A DNA stretch of 64,000 nucleotides from Temnothorax longispinosus (GCF_030848805.1 NC_092360.1:310001-374000); one strand, 5' to 3'. Shown: positions 24,077 through 35,000, counted from the first letter of the stretch. The notes: generated from the letters alone by a model not told the origin. Program-made: numbers and translations.

Positions 24077-25474
24077 GAGAAATGTCAATTCCTTAGAAAA
24101 AGAATTGAATTCTTAGGTTATGATATATCGTCCGCAGGTATATCTATTAGTCAAAAGCATACAGAAGCAATTAAAGCTTATGCTTATCCACGGAACGTGC
24201 ATGAACTACAACGGTTTCTAGGTTTAGCAAACTATTTTAGAAAGTTTATCAAAGATTTCGCGTTGATTGCAAAGCCGTTGTATAACTTGCTTAACGATTT
24301 GGAATACCAAAGTAACGATAAATTTGATAAATTTGAGCTCATAGATGGATTGGTCTACCGGAAAGACGAAGACCGTCCTCGTTTCGTAGTTCCCGAAGTA
24401 ATGATTAACACCATTATTAGAGTCTATCATGACGACATGGCTCATTGCGGTTTTGACAAAACCTTTGAAGGTATTCATGCGACGTATTGGTTTCCTACTA
24501 TGCGTAAAAGAATAAGGGATTACGTCGACAATTGTATGACGTGTTTAATTGTTAATTCTACGACATGTTCGCGAGAAGGTGAAATGCAGTTAACACCTGC
24601 TCCTTCGGTACCGTTTGAAATTATACATATAGATCATTACGGTCCATTACCGACTACGTCAGATAATTTTAAATATATATTGGTGATAGTCGATGCTTTT
24701 ACACGATTCACGTGGTATTTTCCCACACGGACAACAACGTCAAAAGAAACCAGCGATAAGTTACTTTTCCTTTTTAATGTATTTGGAAATCCCAAAGAAA
24801 TAGTTTCGGATAGAGGCACGGCCTTTACTTCGCGAGAATTTCTTGTTTTTCTCGAAAGATTAAATGTTAAACATAGGAAGGTCGCAGTAGCCTCACCATG
24901 GGCAAATGGCTTAGCCGAACGTTCCAATAGATTTCTCAGAACGTCTCTAATTAAAGTAATAAACGATCAGTATGAGTGGAAAGCTCATTTGTTAAAGATT
25001 CAATATGTAGTTAACAACACGGTTAATTCTTCCATAAATTCTACTCCTTCTAAATTGCTTTTAGGATACGACCAACACGGTCATTCAGATATTGATGTTA
25101 AACGTTTATTAGATGAGATAGCTAAGATAGATAACGACTTAGCGCAAGAACGTCGAAAAGCGCAAGATATAGCGATTGAAGCGACTGAACGGGTTAAAAA
25201 GTATAATAAGATGTACTATGATAAGACTCATAAGACCCCATCACAGTACAAAGTAGACGATTATGTCTTAGTGCGAGACTTACAGTCCAAAGTTGGTGAA
25301 AGCAAAAAGCTTAAACCTAAGTATAAGGGTCCGTACCAAGTGGCGAAAGTTCTTAATAAGAATCGTTATGTAATCACGGATATCCCAGGGTTTAACGAAA
25401 CGCCTAGACCGTACAATGTAATATTGTCACCCGATAAGTTTAAACCCCTAGTCAAACCAGTCCTACCCCCATAG
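24077..25474 (+). pseudogene. Gypsy Pol, 3' part (RT end and integrase; RNase H absent)
   Basis: The RT tail resumes right after the BEL duplication and reaches the conserved LQRFLGLANYFRKFI block (24206). About 20 residues later (IAKPLYNLL, about 24270-24296) the frame passes directly into the spacer that normally follows RNase H. The roughly 130-190 residues of RNase H and tether usual for gypsy Pol are missing, without loss of frame. Integrase follows: H2C2 zinc finger, first Asp in IDHYGPLP, second in SDRGTAF, and Glu near GLAERSNR. The C-terminal KPKYKGPYQV module ends at the stop at 25472-25474. Confidence 0.88.
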
Positions 25475-25649
25475 ATATTAAGTTGCGTTAGATATAAGCA
25501 GCAAATGTATAAGTTAAGTGCGTGGAAAATTATATTGTATTCGAATTAGCACGTAAGTTCATATTGCGAAAGTTTGTATTGCGTTTTGTTTTTATATTTG
25601 TTTGTGTCTAACACATTCGAGGCGAATGTGATTGCAGGCTGGCCGAAGC

Positions 25650-25977
25650 TGTAAGAATCCTAGAAGTATATTGATTGTTCCATGGCATAAAGCCGCGCTA
25701 GTGTCGCGATGTATGTAGGTGGCGTGCGGTCGTCGGTCTATCCGGTTGATATGCGGAGGGCGCATCGGGCGCTTAGTAACTAGGGATCGTGTGGCGCGAG
25801 CCGCGCTTCTAACGGTCGCCGTGCATGTCCGTACAAGTCCGTGCAAGAGCAGTGTCGAATAGTCCAGAGTCCAATCCAGTCGCAATTACGTTCGTTCCCG
25901 CAAATACCTTTGTACCAGTTATTCAAATATATACATATACCAAGAGTCATCTCTCAATTAATTCGACCATCCTTACA
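25650..25977 (+). repeat. 3' LTR of the gypsy element
   Basis: 328 bp, the same ends as the 5' LTR, preceded by GGCTGGCCGAAGC as the likely plus-strand primer and followed by GTAG. Confidence 0.92.
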
Positions 25978-26116
25978 GTAGACAACGCGTTGGACAAATG
26001 TCTAAAAAATTGACGTGGATAATTATGGTCAATAGGGCAATAGATTGTGCAAATTTCAGCACAATCAGAAAAAAAATTTTTTTAAGGTGGATCACTTCGC
26101 ATGGAATGCCCCATAT

Positions 26117-26400
26117 GTATGTGTATGTGTATGAAGTGTACATGTGTATGTATGTACATGTAGGTTTTTTGTAAGAAATGTTGCCACCTTTTTGCCGTAT
26201 TACCTCGCGCAAACTTGATCTCATATTGATGCATTTTTTTTACATCAGATTGAAGAGGCACTGCGCGTCAAATTTGAAATAAAATTACTCAAATGACCAA
26301 AGTGACAACACTTTTTACTGAAAAAAATCTCTACATGTACACACATACATATGTACACTTCATATACATACACATACACATACACATACATACATGATGT
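26117..26400. repeat. Short tandem TG/CA-rich tract
   Basis: Runs of (TATGTG)n at about 26115-26160 and of (ACATAC)n at about 26340-26395 flank a short unique segment and pair as inverted repeats. No gene. Confidence 0.55.
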
Positions 26401-26509
26401 GCAAAATCCGACTAAGCAACCTTCCCGTAGTGCACATCAGGTTACGCAAATGCCGGCGGTATCATGTTGAAATCATAGAAAACAGGGGTTACTTGAAATT
26501 GATTGAAAT

Positions 26510-26880
26510 CATCAACAAAAAATTAGAAAAATTTTGGCACCGGTTTCAAGAAAATCGATCCATTAATAAAAAATTATCCATTAATGAAAAATTAAACTTA
26601 TCCTCCAAAAATTATAAAAAAATATGGCACTGGCTTCAAGACATTCGGTTAATTAATACTTATTATTTCTCGAAATTTGAATAATTTCCAAACCGGTTTC
26701 TAAAAAAATCGGTAACAAAAAATTATCCATTAAAAAAAATTCAGTTTGATATCTCAAAGTTTGCGGAAATTCGAGCAATCACATTCATTTCTTTTAAACA
26801 GAAATTGGAAACCCCTTTATTATTAGCAATTTTTCTAATTTTATTACATTTTTTAGTTCTTTCTACCCCTATTTTATATA
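26510..26880. repeat. Helitron-like repeat fragment
   Basis: Blocks such as AAATTATCCATTAATGAAAA and TTTCTACCCCTATTT match the repeat body at 32330-33500 and in the Helitron at 49182-50914. No Helitron terminus is visible here. Confidence 0.55.
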
Positions 26881-27072
26881 TGTTACGGGCAATTTGATAA
26901 ATTGGGCATTATGCATAATGGCCGGGCATTATGCATAATTCCCAATTTGTTCGGCCAATATGATTAATAGAGAAGAATTAATCAAATTGCCCGGTCATTA
27001 TGCATATTTCCCAATGCTAAATGGTCATTTTGATAAATCATCTCATTTGAGTTGATTTTCCCGGCAATCTTA

Positions 27073-27184
27073 AGCCCCTTGCACAATAGGCGATAGCGAT
27101 AGCGACAGCGACAAAGTTGCGAACTAACGTATAGCTTTGTTGGCAACCTTGTCGCTGTCGCTATCGCTTATTGTGCAAGGGGCT
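27073..27184. repeat. 112-bp hairpin repeat
   Basis: AGCCCCTTGCACAATAGGCG is mirrored by CGCTTATTGTGCAAGGGGCT. Both arms carry (GCGATA/GCGACA) runs. A compact MITE-like hairpin. Confidence 0.75.
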
Positions 27185-27269
27185 TTAGTTTGGAAACTTA
27201 ACCTCTTAGAACAATTTCCAATCAGCTATTGATAAGCATGGTTATGTTGTAGTAAAAGTGAATGGCGAA

Positions 27270-28237
27270 ATAGTTCACGCATACACTTTTCACGCGAACC
27301 GAGGTTCACGCACACCCCCCCGTGCTTTCGGGGGAAGTGCGGTAGTCCCGAAATAGTTCACGCATACACTTTCCACGCGAACCGAGGTTCACGCACACCC
27401 CCCCCGTGCTTTCGGGGGAGGTGCGGTAGTCCCGAAATAGTTTACGCATACACTTTCCACGCGAACCGAGGTTCACGCACACACACACCCCCCCCCCCCG
27501 TGCTTTCGGGGGAGGTGCGGTAGCCCCGAAATAGTTCACGCATACACTTTTCACGCGAACCGAGGTTCACGCACACCCCCCCCGTGCTTTCGGGGGAAGT
27601 GCGGTAGTCCCGAAATAGTTCACGCATACACTTTCCACGCGAACCGAGGTTCACGCACACCCCCTCCCCCCGTGCTTTCGGGGGAAGTGCGGTAGTCCCG
27701 AAATAGTTCACGCATATACTTTCCACGCGAACCGAGGTTCACGCACACCCCCCCCGTGCTTTCGGGGGAGGTGCGGTAGTCCCGAAATAGTTTACGCATA
27801 CACTTTCCACGCGAACCGAGGTTCACGCACACCCCACCCCGTGCTTTCGGGGGAGGTGCGGTAGCCCCGAAATAGTTCACGCATACACTTTTCACACGAA
27901 CCGAGGTTCACGCACACCCCCCGTGCTTTCGGGGAAAGTGCGGTAGTCCCGAAATAGTTCACGCATACACTTTCCACGCGAACCGAGGTTCACCGGCCCG
28001 AAAGCAGGGGGGTGTGTGCGTGAACCTCGGTTCGCGTGGAAAGTGTATGCGTAAACTATTTCGGGACTACCGCACCTCCCCCGAAAGCACGGGGGGGGGG
28101 GGTGTGCGTGAACCTCGGTTCGCGTGGAAAGTGTATGCGTGAACTATTTCGGGACTACCGCACTTCCCCCAAAAGCACGGGGGGGGGGGTGTGCGTGAAC
28201 CTCGGTTCGCGTGGAAAGTGTATGCGTGAACTTTTCA
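27270..28237. repeat. Inverted GC-rich minisatellite, about 85-bp units
   Basis: About eight units on one strand (27270-27992) meet about three on the other (27994-28237). Each has CACGCGAACCGAGGTTCACG, a C-tract of 6-12 bases (G-tract when inverted), then GTGCTTTCGGGGGAGGTGCG. Unit length varies only through the C-tract. Open frames of up to 94 codons exist on the C-poor strand but change with tract length. Two further units lie at 54651-54845 beside the same palindromic motif. Confidence 0.85.
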
Positions 28238-28741
28238 TGCGTGGAAAGTTAATATGCGAGATGCCACATGGGTTAGATGACGCGTTTTAAACAGTTAAAT
28301 ATTTTTAAAGCGCGTCATCTAACCTATGTAACTGTTTAAAGCGCGTCACTAACCTACATCTCGTTTCGCGGGGCAGAGCGACACTTTTTTCTGCCAGATT
28401 CGGTCGTTTTGTGCAAAAACGCGTCGATTAAGCCTAAGTTCAACGAAATCGGTGAGAAGGCCACTATTCTGCACATTTACCAAATAATTTATTAATTTGT
28501 CTGTTATAAATTATGTTTAAACACAAAATATAAAATATTTTAGTGCATGAACTCATTGTAAGTAAGAAAGTTGAAATTATAGACAGACTGCCATTCTTTT
28601 TAGAAAGATATTTTAATATGTTAATCACATTTCCCACTTGTCTGTGGGCATTATGCATAATGACCGGTCAGTTTGATTAATTTGAACATTTTTGCTTTTA
28701 TTATTCAAATGGCCCGAAAGAAGCGGGCATTATGCATAACT

Positions 28742-29234
28742 AGCTGCCCCGGCGAACTTCGTACCGCCTAACAGTAATGAATGTAGTGATAAGACACGCA
28801 AATAGTCCCTCTCTCTCCCTCTCTCTTTCTCTCTTCCTCTCTCTCTCCCCTCTCCCCTCTCCCCCCTTTCTCCCTCTCTCCCCCCCCCTCACTCTTTCTC
28901 TCTTTCCCCCTCTCTCCCTCTCTCCCTCTTTCTCTCTCTCCCCTCTCTTTCTCTCTCTCCCTCTCTCTCTTTATCCCCCTTTCTTTCTCTCTCTCTTTCC
29001 CCCTCCCTCTCTCCCTCTCTCTCTCTCCCTCCCTCTATGTATTTTTTCTATGTATTTGGATATCTTTCTAGATTAATTTTTTTTTTACGTGAATTTTTTC
29101 GATATTTTATTAGTTATTCTGCTATTCCGGAAAATTCTACCCCTATTTCATATACTTGTGGTAAAAATTCGGCCCAGCCGTTCTTGAGTTATAAATGGTG
29201 TAACTAACCCGACTTTGTTTTATATATAAAGATG
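28742..29234. repeat. Interspersed repeat containing a 230-bp CT tract
   Basis: It starts CTAGCTGCCCCGGCGAACTT and ends with a TTTTATATATAAAGAT tail. A nearly pure polypyrimidine run fills 28806-29038. The flanks are GGCATTATGCATAA-type motifs of the surrounding element. Class unresolved: the end motif suggests a LINE/SINE-type tail. Confidence 0.5.
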
Positions 29235-29547
29235 CCCGGCCATTATGCATAATGACCGGATTAATCAAATTGCCCGTAACATATATATACATGTATTATA
29301 CACATGTGTATAAACAGTACACAAATAGGCGGGGGAGGGCCTTCTCACTGATTTTAAGACATGCCTTCGGCGTATAGACTAGTGACGCGCTTTAAAAATA
29401 TTTAAGTGTTTAAAGCGCGTCAACTAACCTACATAGTGTCTATTAGTACTCAACCTATGTAGGTTAGTGACGTGCTTTAAACAGTTAAATACTTTTAAAG
29501 CGCGTCACTAACCTACATAGGTTAGTTGACGCGCTTTAAACACTTAA

Positions 29548-31318
29548 TAGTCCAGTCAAAATACGATTAGACCTAGAAAAAATTGCAACACAAGGTTTTA
29601 TTACGTCATTGTGTTCAGAAAAATATACTGAACAACATATTCAAATTCCGCCATTTTCCGCTATCCCTAAGTATGTTTTTTATTAACAATTTATAAACAA
29701 ATTCGTTTTTCTCCACAAATACGATAAATTTTGAAATTTTTGTAGAGATCAAAGTTGTAGAACAAACAAATATCTACAAAAAATGTTCTTATGAATTTTT
29801 TGAAATATCTCATATTATTTGAGATATTTGCAACAAGAGCTACTAGGCTACGCGCGGAGCGGAGCGGGGAGTTCTAACAAGCACACGGCAGTCTCTACCG
29901 GTCGCTGCTACTTCTCTAGGTTCTACAAGGAACTTGAGTTGGTTCTCGATACTAGTATATGTGTCTATGTATACACACACATATATATATATATACTATA
30001 TATATACACTACCCTCCATAAGTTTGGAAACACTCTATGACAGATGCTGTACGTGCGACTATTTACAGATAAATAGTCGCATGGCAGCGATCTGTGTAGA
30101 TTTTTGGTATGAATATATCGTAAGACGTTCAAATAATCATATATATTTCCACCTGGGACACTTGCAACACTTGTACATGCCGAAAATATGTCGGATGATT
30201 ATTTCGCGACACCGAAGTGCTCGGAGTTGAATTTGTTGAACAGCGAATCACAAGTCACAGGTGCACCTTTGGGAAGTTCTCCAGCAAGAATGGAAACGTA
30301 TCCCGACTGAACTCCAAAAGTTGATCCACCGTATGCCGAGAATATGCAAGGCAGTCATTAAAGCAAAAGGTGTGGTTACTTTGAGGAATGTAAAAATTAA
30401 TGGAAATTCTTTATTTTAAAAGCCTGTTGGATAACATATGTACTATTATGTACTATTTTCTGTATATTGCATTCTATAGAGTGTTTCCAAACTTATGGAG
30501 GGTAGTGTATACATATATAGAACAATCCACGTCACTTTTACCCTTCCTTTGTCCAAAATTGGTATGGACGGATTTTAATGACTAAGGGCGGAAAATGTTC
30601 GTTTTGAAAAGAGCTTTCGAAAAGCGTGTGGCATATATGCGCAATTCAACATGGCGTCATAGTTATGGCTGCTTAAAGGGATAAATTCAAAATTTCAGAT
30701 TCAACATGACGCCATGTTGAATTGCGCATATATGCCACACGCCTTTCGAAAGCTCGCTTTTCAAGACGAACATTTTCCGCCCTTAGTCATTAAAATTTGT
30801 CCATACCAATTTTGGACAGAGCGGGGGTAAAAGTGACGTGGATTGTCCCATATATGTATATATATATATATTGTGTGTGTATACATAGACACATATACTA
30901 ATATCGAGAACCAACTCAAGTTCCTTGTAGAACCTAGAGAACTAGCAGCGACCGGAACTAGAGACTGCCGTGTGTTTGTTAGAACTCTCCGCTCCGCTCC
31001 GCGCGTAGCCTAGTAGCTCTTGTTGCAAATATCTCATATAATATAAGATATTTCAAAAAATTCATAAGAACATTTTTTGTAGATATTTGTCTGCTCTACA
31101 ACTTTGATCTCTACAAAAATTTCAAAATTCATCGTATTTGTAGAGAAAAACGAATTTGTTTATAAATTGTTAATAACAAACATACTTAGGGATAGCGGAA
31201 AATGGCGGAATTTGAATATGTTGTTCAGTATATTTTTCTGAACACAATGACGTAATAAAACCTTGTGTTGCAATTTTTTCTAGGTACCCCCCCTTTTTTC
31301 CGTATTTTGACTGGACTA
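29548..31318. mobile_element. Palindromic TIR element with TAA duplication
   Basis: Ends TAGTCCAGTCAAAATACG and its complement are flanked by TAA (29545-29547, 31319-31321). Removing one TAA restores the surrounding palindromic motif as found in other copies, which supports the boundaries. The 3-bp T(A/T)A duplication suggests PIF/Harbinger. The arms pair along nearly their whole length with the centre near 30690. The left arm carries a later Tc1 insertion (30007-30507). Confidence 0.8.
30007..30507 (+). mobile_element. 501-bp internally deleted Tc1-type transposon
   Basis: The 32-bp TIRs begin CACTACCCTCCATAAGTTTG and are flanked by TA on both sides. The interior codes for the C-terminal tail of a Tc1 transposase at about 30271-30384 (WEVLQQEWKRIP...KAVIKAKG, in the frame beginning TGG). 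The DDE catalytic core is absent, so it is non-autonomous. Confidence 0.88.
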
Positions 31319-31589
31319 TAAATACTTTTAAAGTGCGTCACTAACTTACATAGGTTAGTTGACGCGCTTTAAACACTTAAATACTTTTAAAGCGCGTCAC
31401 TTATTTATACGCCGAAGGCGTGTCCTAAAATCAGTGAGGAGGCCCTTCCCCGCTTATTTGTGTACTGTTTATACACACACATGTGTATAATACATGTGTA
31501 TATATAATACATGTGTATAGTACATGTGTATAAACAGTACACAAATAGGCGGGGGAGGGGTCACCAACAAAGTGACGAATGTCTATTAG

Positions 31590-31745
31590 TACTCAAAATA
31601 GCTGCTATATTTTCAAAACTTTTTTTGTTAATAACTTTTTAACAAATAACGAACGCGGGCTGAAACTTTTTGAAGGTCACTCATGAGGGTGACCTTGACA
31701 ACATACTAAAATATCAAGGTCATCCAAGGTGATCCCCCCCATCTA
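31590..31745. repeat. Fragment of the 5569-6395 MITE family
   Basis: The stretch from CAAAATAGCTGCTATATTTT to AGGTGATCCCC matches the right end of the MITE at about 6230-6375, with divergence. Confidence 0.65.
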
Positions 31746-33520
31746 TACAATTACCAAAATAGGAAGAAAATAAAGTAAAAATAGATAAAAAAATAGGTAG
31801 GGTGCATATTTTTCGGGCACCCCCGATTGATTATCACATTGTTGTCGGAATCACAACAAAGGTTTTTACCAAGAAAACCGCAAGAAAATATCAAAATTCG
31901 GAAAAGGCCCTATTCTATAGAATTACCAATTCTACCACTGTTTCATATATAATTCTTTGAAATTCGGTCAATTATTTCCCGAAAAATTGGAGAAATTTCT
32001 TATACCGGTTTCCAGAAAATCGGTAACAAAAAACTATACACTTTATGGCACTCTCCAAAAAATTCTACCCCTATTTCATATACTTCTGGTAAAATTCGGT
32101 CCACTAACGAATGAGTAGTTCGCGGTCAGACAGACAGACAGACATACGTACAGACGACGGTACTTATATATATAGACTAGATTTTTCGCCCGCGCTTCGC
32201 GCGGGCTCAGAATCTGTTCCCCTCTCCCCAAACTCACCCATTAATTAGGAGCACCAATAGAACCCTAATTTTCAACCCCAATCCTCATAAAATTAGTAAT
32301 CTTTTGGTACCAATTTCATCAAAATCATCAACAAAAAAATTAGAAAAATTTAGGCACCGGTTTCAAGAAAATCGATCCATTAATAAAAAAATTATCCATT
32401 AATGAAAAATTAAACTTATCTTCCAAAAATTTAAAAAATTTTGGCATTGGGTTTAAGAAAATTGGTCAATTAATACTTATTATTTCTCGAAATTTGAATA
32501 ATTTTCAAACCGGTTTCCAAAAAATTGGTAACAAAAAATTATCCATAAAAAAAATTTAGCTTGATGATATCTCAAAGTTTGCTGAAATTGAAGCAATCAC
32601 GTACATTTTTTTTAACAGAAATCGGAAACCCTTTTACTATATTAGCAATTTTCCTAATTTAATTACATTCTTTAGTTCTTTCTACCCCTATTTCATACAT
32701 AATTTTTTAAGATTCGATCAACTTTATTTCCTGAGAAATTTGAAAAATTTTGTAACCGGTTTCCAAAAAGATTGGTAACAAAAAATTATACACTTTATGG
32801 CACTTCCCGGGAAATTCTACCCCTGTTTTATATACAATTCTTTAAAATTCGGTCAATTATTTCTCGAAAAATTAGAAAAATTAAAAAAACCGGTTACCAG
32901 AAATCGGTAACAAAAAAATTGACACATAATGACACTTCCCGGGAAATTCTACCCCTATTTCATATACTTTTGGTAAAAATTCGGTCCATTGGTTTTCGAG
33001 ATCATAGCGAACCAAAAAAAGGCTACAAACTCTGTCTCTTTATTATAATAATAAAGATTAAAACAAAATTGGCTTTCACCACACATCCTTTTTTTGGGTC
33101 ATCCTTATCGAGTAGAATAAATTTCGGAACCGGTTTCCAAAAAAATAATCGGTAACGAAAAATTATACACTTTATAGCACTTTCCGGAAAATATATATAT
33201 TTTACCCCTACTTCATATACAATTCTTTAATTATCCATAAAAATTACCCATAAAAATTATCCATAAAGAAAAATTATCCATAAAAAAATTTCAGCTTGAT
33301 ATCTCGAAATTTGCAGAAATTGGAGCAATCACGTACATTTTTTTTAACAGAAATTGGAAACTCCATTACTATTAGCAATTTTTCTAATTCTATTACATTC
33401 TTTAGTTCTTTCTACCCCTATCTATATGTATAAATACCTGACGTCTGTATGTCTCTCTGTCATTATACACTTTATGCATGGCAATCCCCGGAAAATTATA
33501 CCCCTGCTTTATATATAATT
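31746..33520 (-). mobile_element. Helitron cluster with a tail-to-head junction
   Basis: On the minus strand a Helitron 3' end is seen: hairpin GCCCGCGCGAAGCGCGGGC (32188-32206), a short spacer and CTAG (32177-32180). It is followed without a gap by TCTATATATATAAGTACC, the 5' start of a second copy running leftward from 32176. A further, diverged 5' start (TCTATATGTATAAATACC) lies on the plus strand at about 33425. The body consists of AT-rich segments (GAAATTCTACCCCTATTTCA) repeated many times. No Rep/helicase is visible, so the copies are non-autonomous. Confidence 0.75.
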
Positions 33521-34351
33521 CAATCAAGCCAGTAGGAGTCTTAACGTGTATCAAATTTATTGGCAGATTTTTTTTATATTTCTCAATCATTAATTATTTT
33601 ATCATAATGTAGATACAATGTCCAGTGGTACGTTACTTCGTTGCAAATACAAAAAATGATCCTGTTCCTCTTGCAAAGAGATACCAAGGCGTTCACTATG
33701 AATATTGCTGGACTATTCGTGGAATCGTTATCTTTCAAAATAGTGTTAAATGTAAAATATATTTTATAGATAGATAAAAATAAAAAGTTATGTGTTATTA
33801 TAGTTACTGGTGAGCACGGCAGTGTCGTATTTCACCGTTCTTTATTCGATGCAGAATTGATGTAAAGCAAATCAATTGATATAGTGTAGTGAAATAATGA
33901 TAGTGAAGAAACTAATTAGCACACTAAAACGAATTACATACTATAATCTAAAAAGTTGTATTGACCGATAATCTCGATAAAATTGTAAGAACTCCTTAAT
34001 TGTAAGAAAATATAAAAGTGTTTAAAACGGTCATGTGTGTTTACAGTAAGTTAGCAATAATATATTAATAATTGATATATGTATATATCGATATATAGTA
34101 TATATCGCACCATAAAGAAAAACAATATCACAACTCAAAAATTCACAGTTTTCGGGAGAGAGGAAAAACAAATAATTCAACTTTTTATTAAATTGTGAGA
34201 CAACTTACGCAATTGCAATTACGACATTTTGTTATAATGAAACTTATACTGTTTTTTTGAAGACGTCTGCTGTGATTCACTTGTCAATTCACTTATGACA
34301 TTATTCATCCAGCGATTGCAACTTAATCGGTTTAAAAGAATATAACGATAC
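33521..34351 (+). pseudogene. Odorant receptor 3' relic (exons 8 and 9)
   Basis: This stretch is a close copy of 39510-40358, the 3' end and downstream region of the intact OR. Exon 8 (33613-33730) encodes YNVQWYVTSLQIQKMILFLL but stops short: about 27 bp containing its last codons and the splice donor are deleted. Exon 9 is 33804-33860, with one extra codon. Exons 1-7 are gone, and Helitron-like sequence abuts directly at 33520. Confidence 0.85.
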
Positions 34352-34640
34352 TTCTGAGGAGAACGTAAAATTTGGAAAAATATGAAAACATCTAAAGCAA
34401 GTGGTGTTTATAGCAACACGTACATTGAAAAGTGTATTTAATAATAATAATAAATTACTGGCCAATATATCGATATGTATAACTGATCGTTTCCTCTAAA
34501 ATCAAAATGTAACTTATGAGTTCACGCACTACGAAACGAACGAGACGCGACAAAACGCGCTACTGAAAATACGCCTGCGCGATTCTTTGTCAGGAGATAC
34601 ATTTAGAAAAGTATTTTTCTTTCCTGAGAAATAAACGTTC

Positions 34641-34869
34641 AATTACATTGATCGCTTAATCGTCGACCTATTCCCAGGTCCCGCGCGACGTTGCTAAAAT
34701 GCGAATGTTCCGATCTCAAGGTAAACATTTTGTTGCATTTTATATACATCGCATTACCTTAAATTACATTGATCGCTTAATCGTCGACCTATTCCCAGGT
34801 CCCGACGTTGATAAAATGCGAATGTTCCGATCTCACGGTAACATTTTGTTGCATTTTACATCGCATTAA
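34641..34869 (+). promoter_or_regulatory. Tandem duplication just upstream of the intact OR
   Basis: Two units of about 121 and 108 bp (34641-34761, 34762-34869) share AATTACATTGATCGCTTAAT, CGTCGACCTATTCCCAGGTC and ATGCGAATGTTCCGATCTCA. A diverged single copy lies upstream of the second OR (about 40690-40765), and a GTTGATCTCACGG piece lies upstream of the third (44515). Position and conservation suggest promoter sequence; no TATA box or start site is proven. Confidence 0.45.
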
Positions 34870-35000
34870 AAAAATTGGGCAATTTACATTAAAATTTAAA
34901 CTAAATAAATAAGGGAATACGCAACTGCAAACTAGTCGAAAGAAGAAAATAGGCGCATCGATCCTTTCGCTGTTACATGCATGTATATGCTCGTGGAGAA

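Larger units (their letters stand above)
14682..25977 (+). mobile_element. Ty3/gypsy LTR retrotransposon interrupted by BEL/Pao
   Basis: Two 328-bp LTRs (14682-15009 and 25650-25977) start TGTAAGAATCC and end CCATCCTTACA. They are flanked by a 4-bp target duplication GTAG (14678-14681, 25978-25981). The internal part encodes a fused Gag-Pol, split by the BEL/Pao insertion. A putative primer site TTCAGAAGTGGGAT follows the 5' LTR and resembles the complement of a leucine tRNA end. Once the BEL element and its duplication are discounted, the frame stays open across the junction, but the RNase H region is missing. Confidence 0.93.
13349..26112. mobile_element. Long-palindrome DNA element, split by the gypsy insertion
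   Basis: Termini GGGGCATTCCATGCGAAGTG (13349) and its reverse complement (ending 26112) are flanked by ATAT (13345-13348 and 26113-26116). Without the gypsy insert the element is about 1.46 kb and almost wholly palindromic: arms of about 700 bp meet in a short spacer near 14065-14100. The arms are very similar. No transposase is encoded. The superfamily is unclear; a 4-bp AT-rich duplication is suggestive only. Confidence 0.8.
12859..26520. mobile_element. Degraded outer TIR element hosting the nest
   Basis: The left end CACTGCTCAAAAGAATTACG at 12859 follows TA, as in Tc1/mariner-type termini. Sequence at 13190-13320 (GATACCGCCGGCATTTGAGT, then AACCTGATGTGCACCACGGG) returns inverted at about 26400-26510. 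The true right terminus was not found; it seems lost where Helitron-like sequence starts at about 26510. Everything between the inner arms is later insertions. The superfamily is a guess from the end motif. Confidence 0.45.
26881..29281. mobile_element. Composite TIR element with ends TGTTACGGGCAATTTGAT
   Basis: TGTTACGGGCAATTTGAT at 26881 returns inverted ending at 29281, both flanked by TATA-rich DNA. Next to each end GGCATTATGCATAAT motifs repeat in both orientations. The interior holds a hairpin (27073-27184), an inverted minisatellite (27270-28237), a palindromic motif and another repeat (28742-29234). No transposase. It may be a MITE enlarged by later insertions. Confidence 0.5.
29306..31560. 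repeat. Outer inverted repeat around the 1.77-kb palindrome
   Basis: TATAAACAGTACACAAATAG, GGGGAGGGCC and CCTTCGGCGTATA at 29306-29375 return inverted at 31405-31480, and again directly at about 31527-31560. Between them lie tandem copies of the palindromic GGTTAGT/GCGCGTCA motif (29379-29547 and 31319-31405). Confidence 0.65.

Noticed and set aside
27270..28237. CRISPR-like regular repeats
   Set aside because: Units are contiguous with no unique spacers, and the genome is an insect's.
27306..28290. ORFs of 61-94 codons with repeated KCMRELFRDYRTSPEST
   Set aside because: They are translations of the GC-rich minisatellite; frames change with the C-tract length and both orientations give the same product.
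28777..29076. 99-codon Ser/Leu/Pro-rich ORF
   Set aside because: Product of the polypyrimidine tract.
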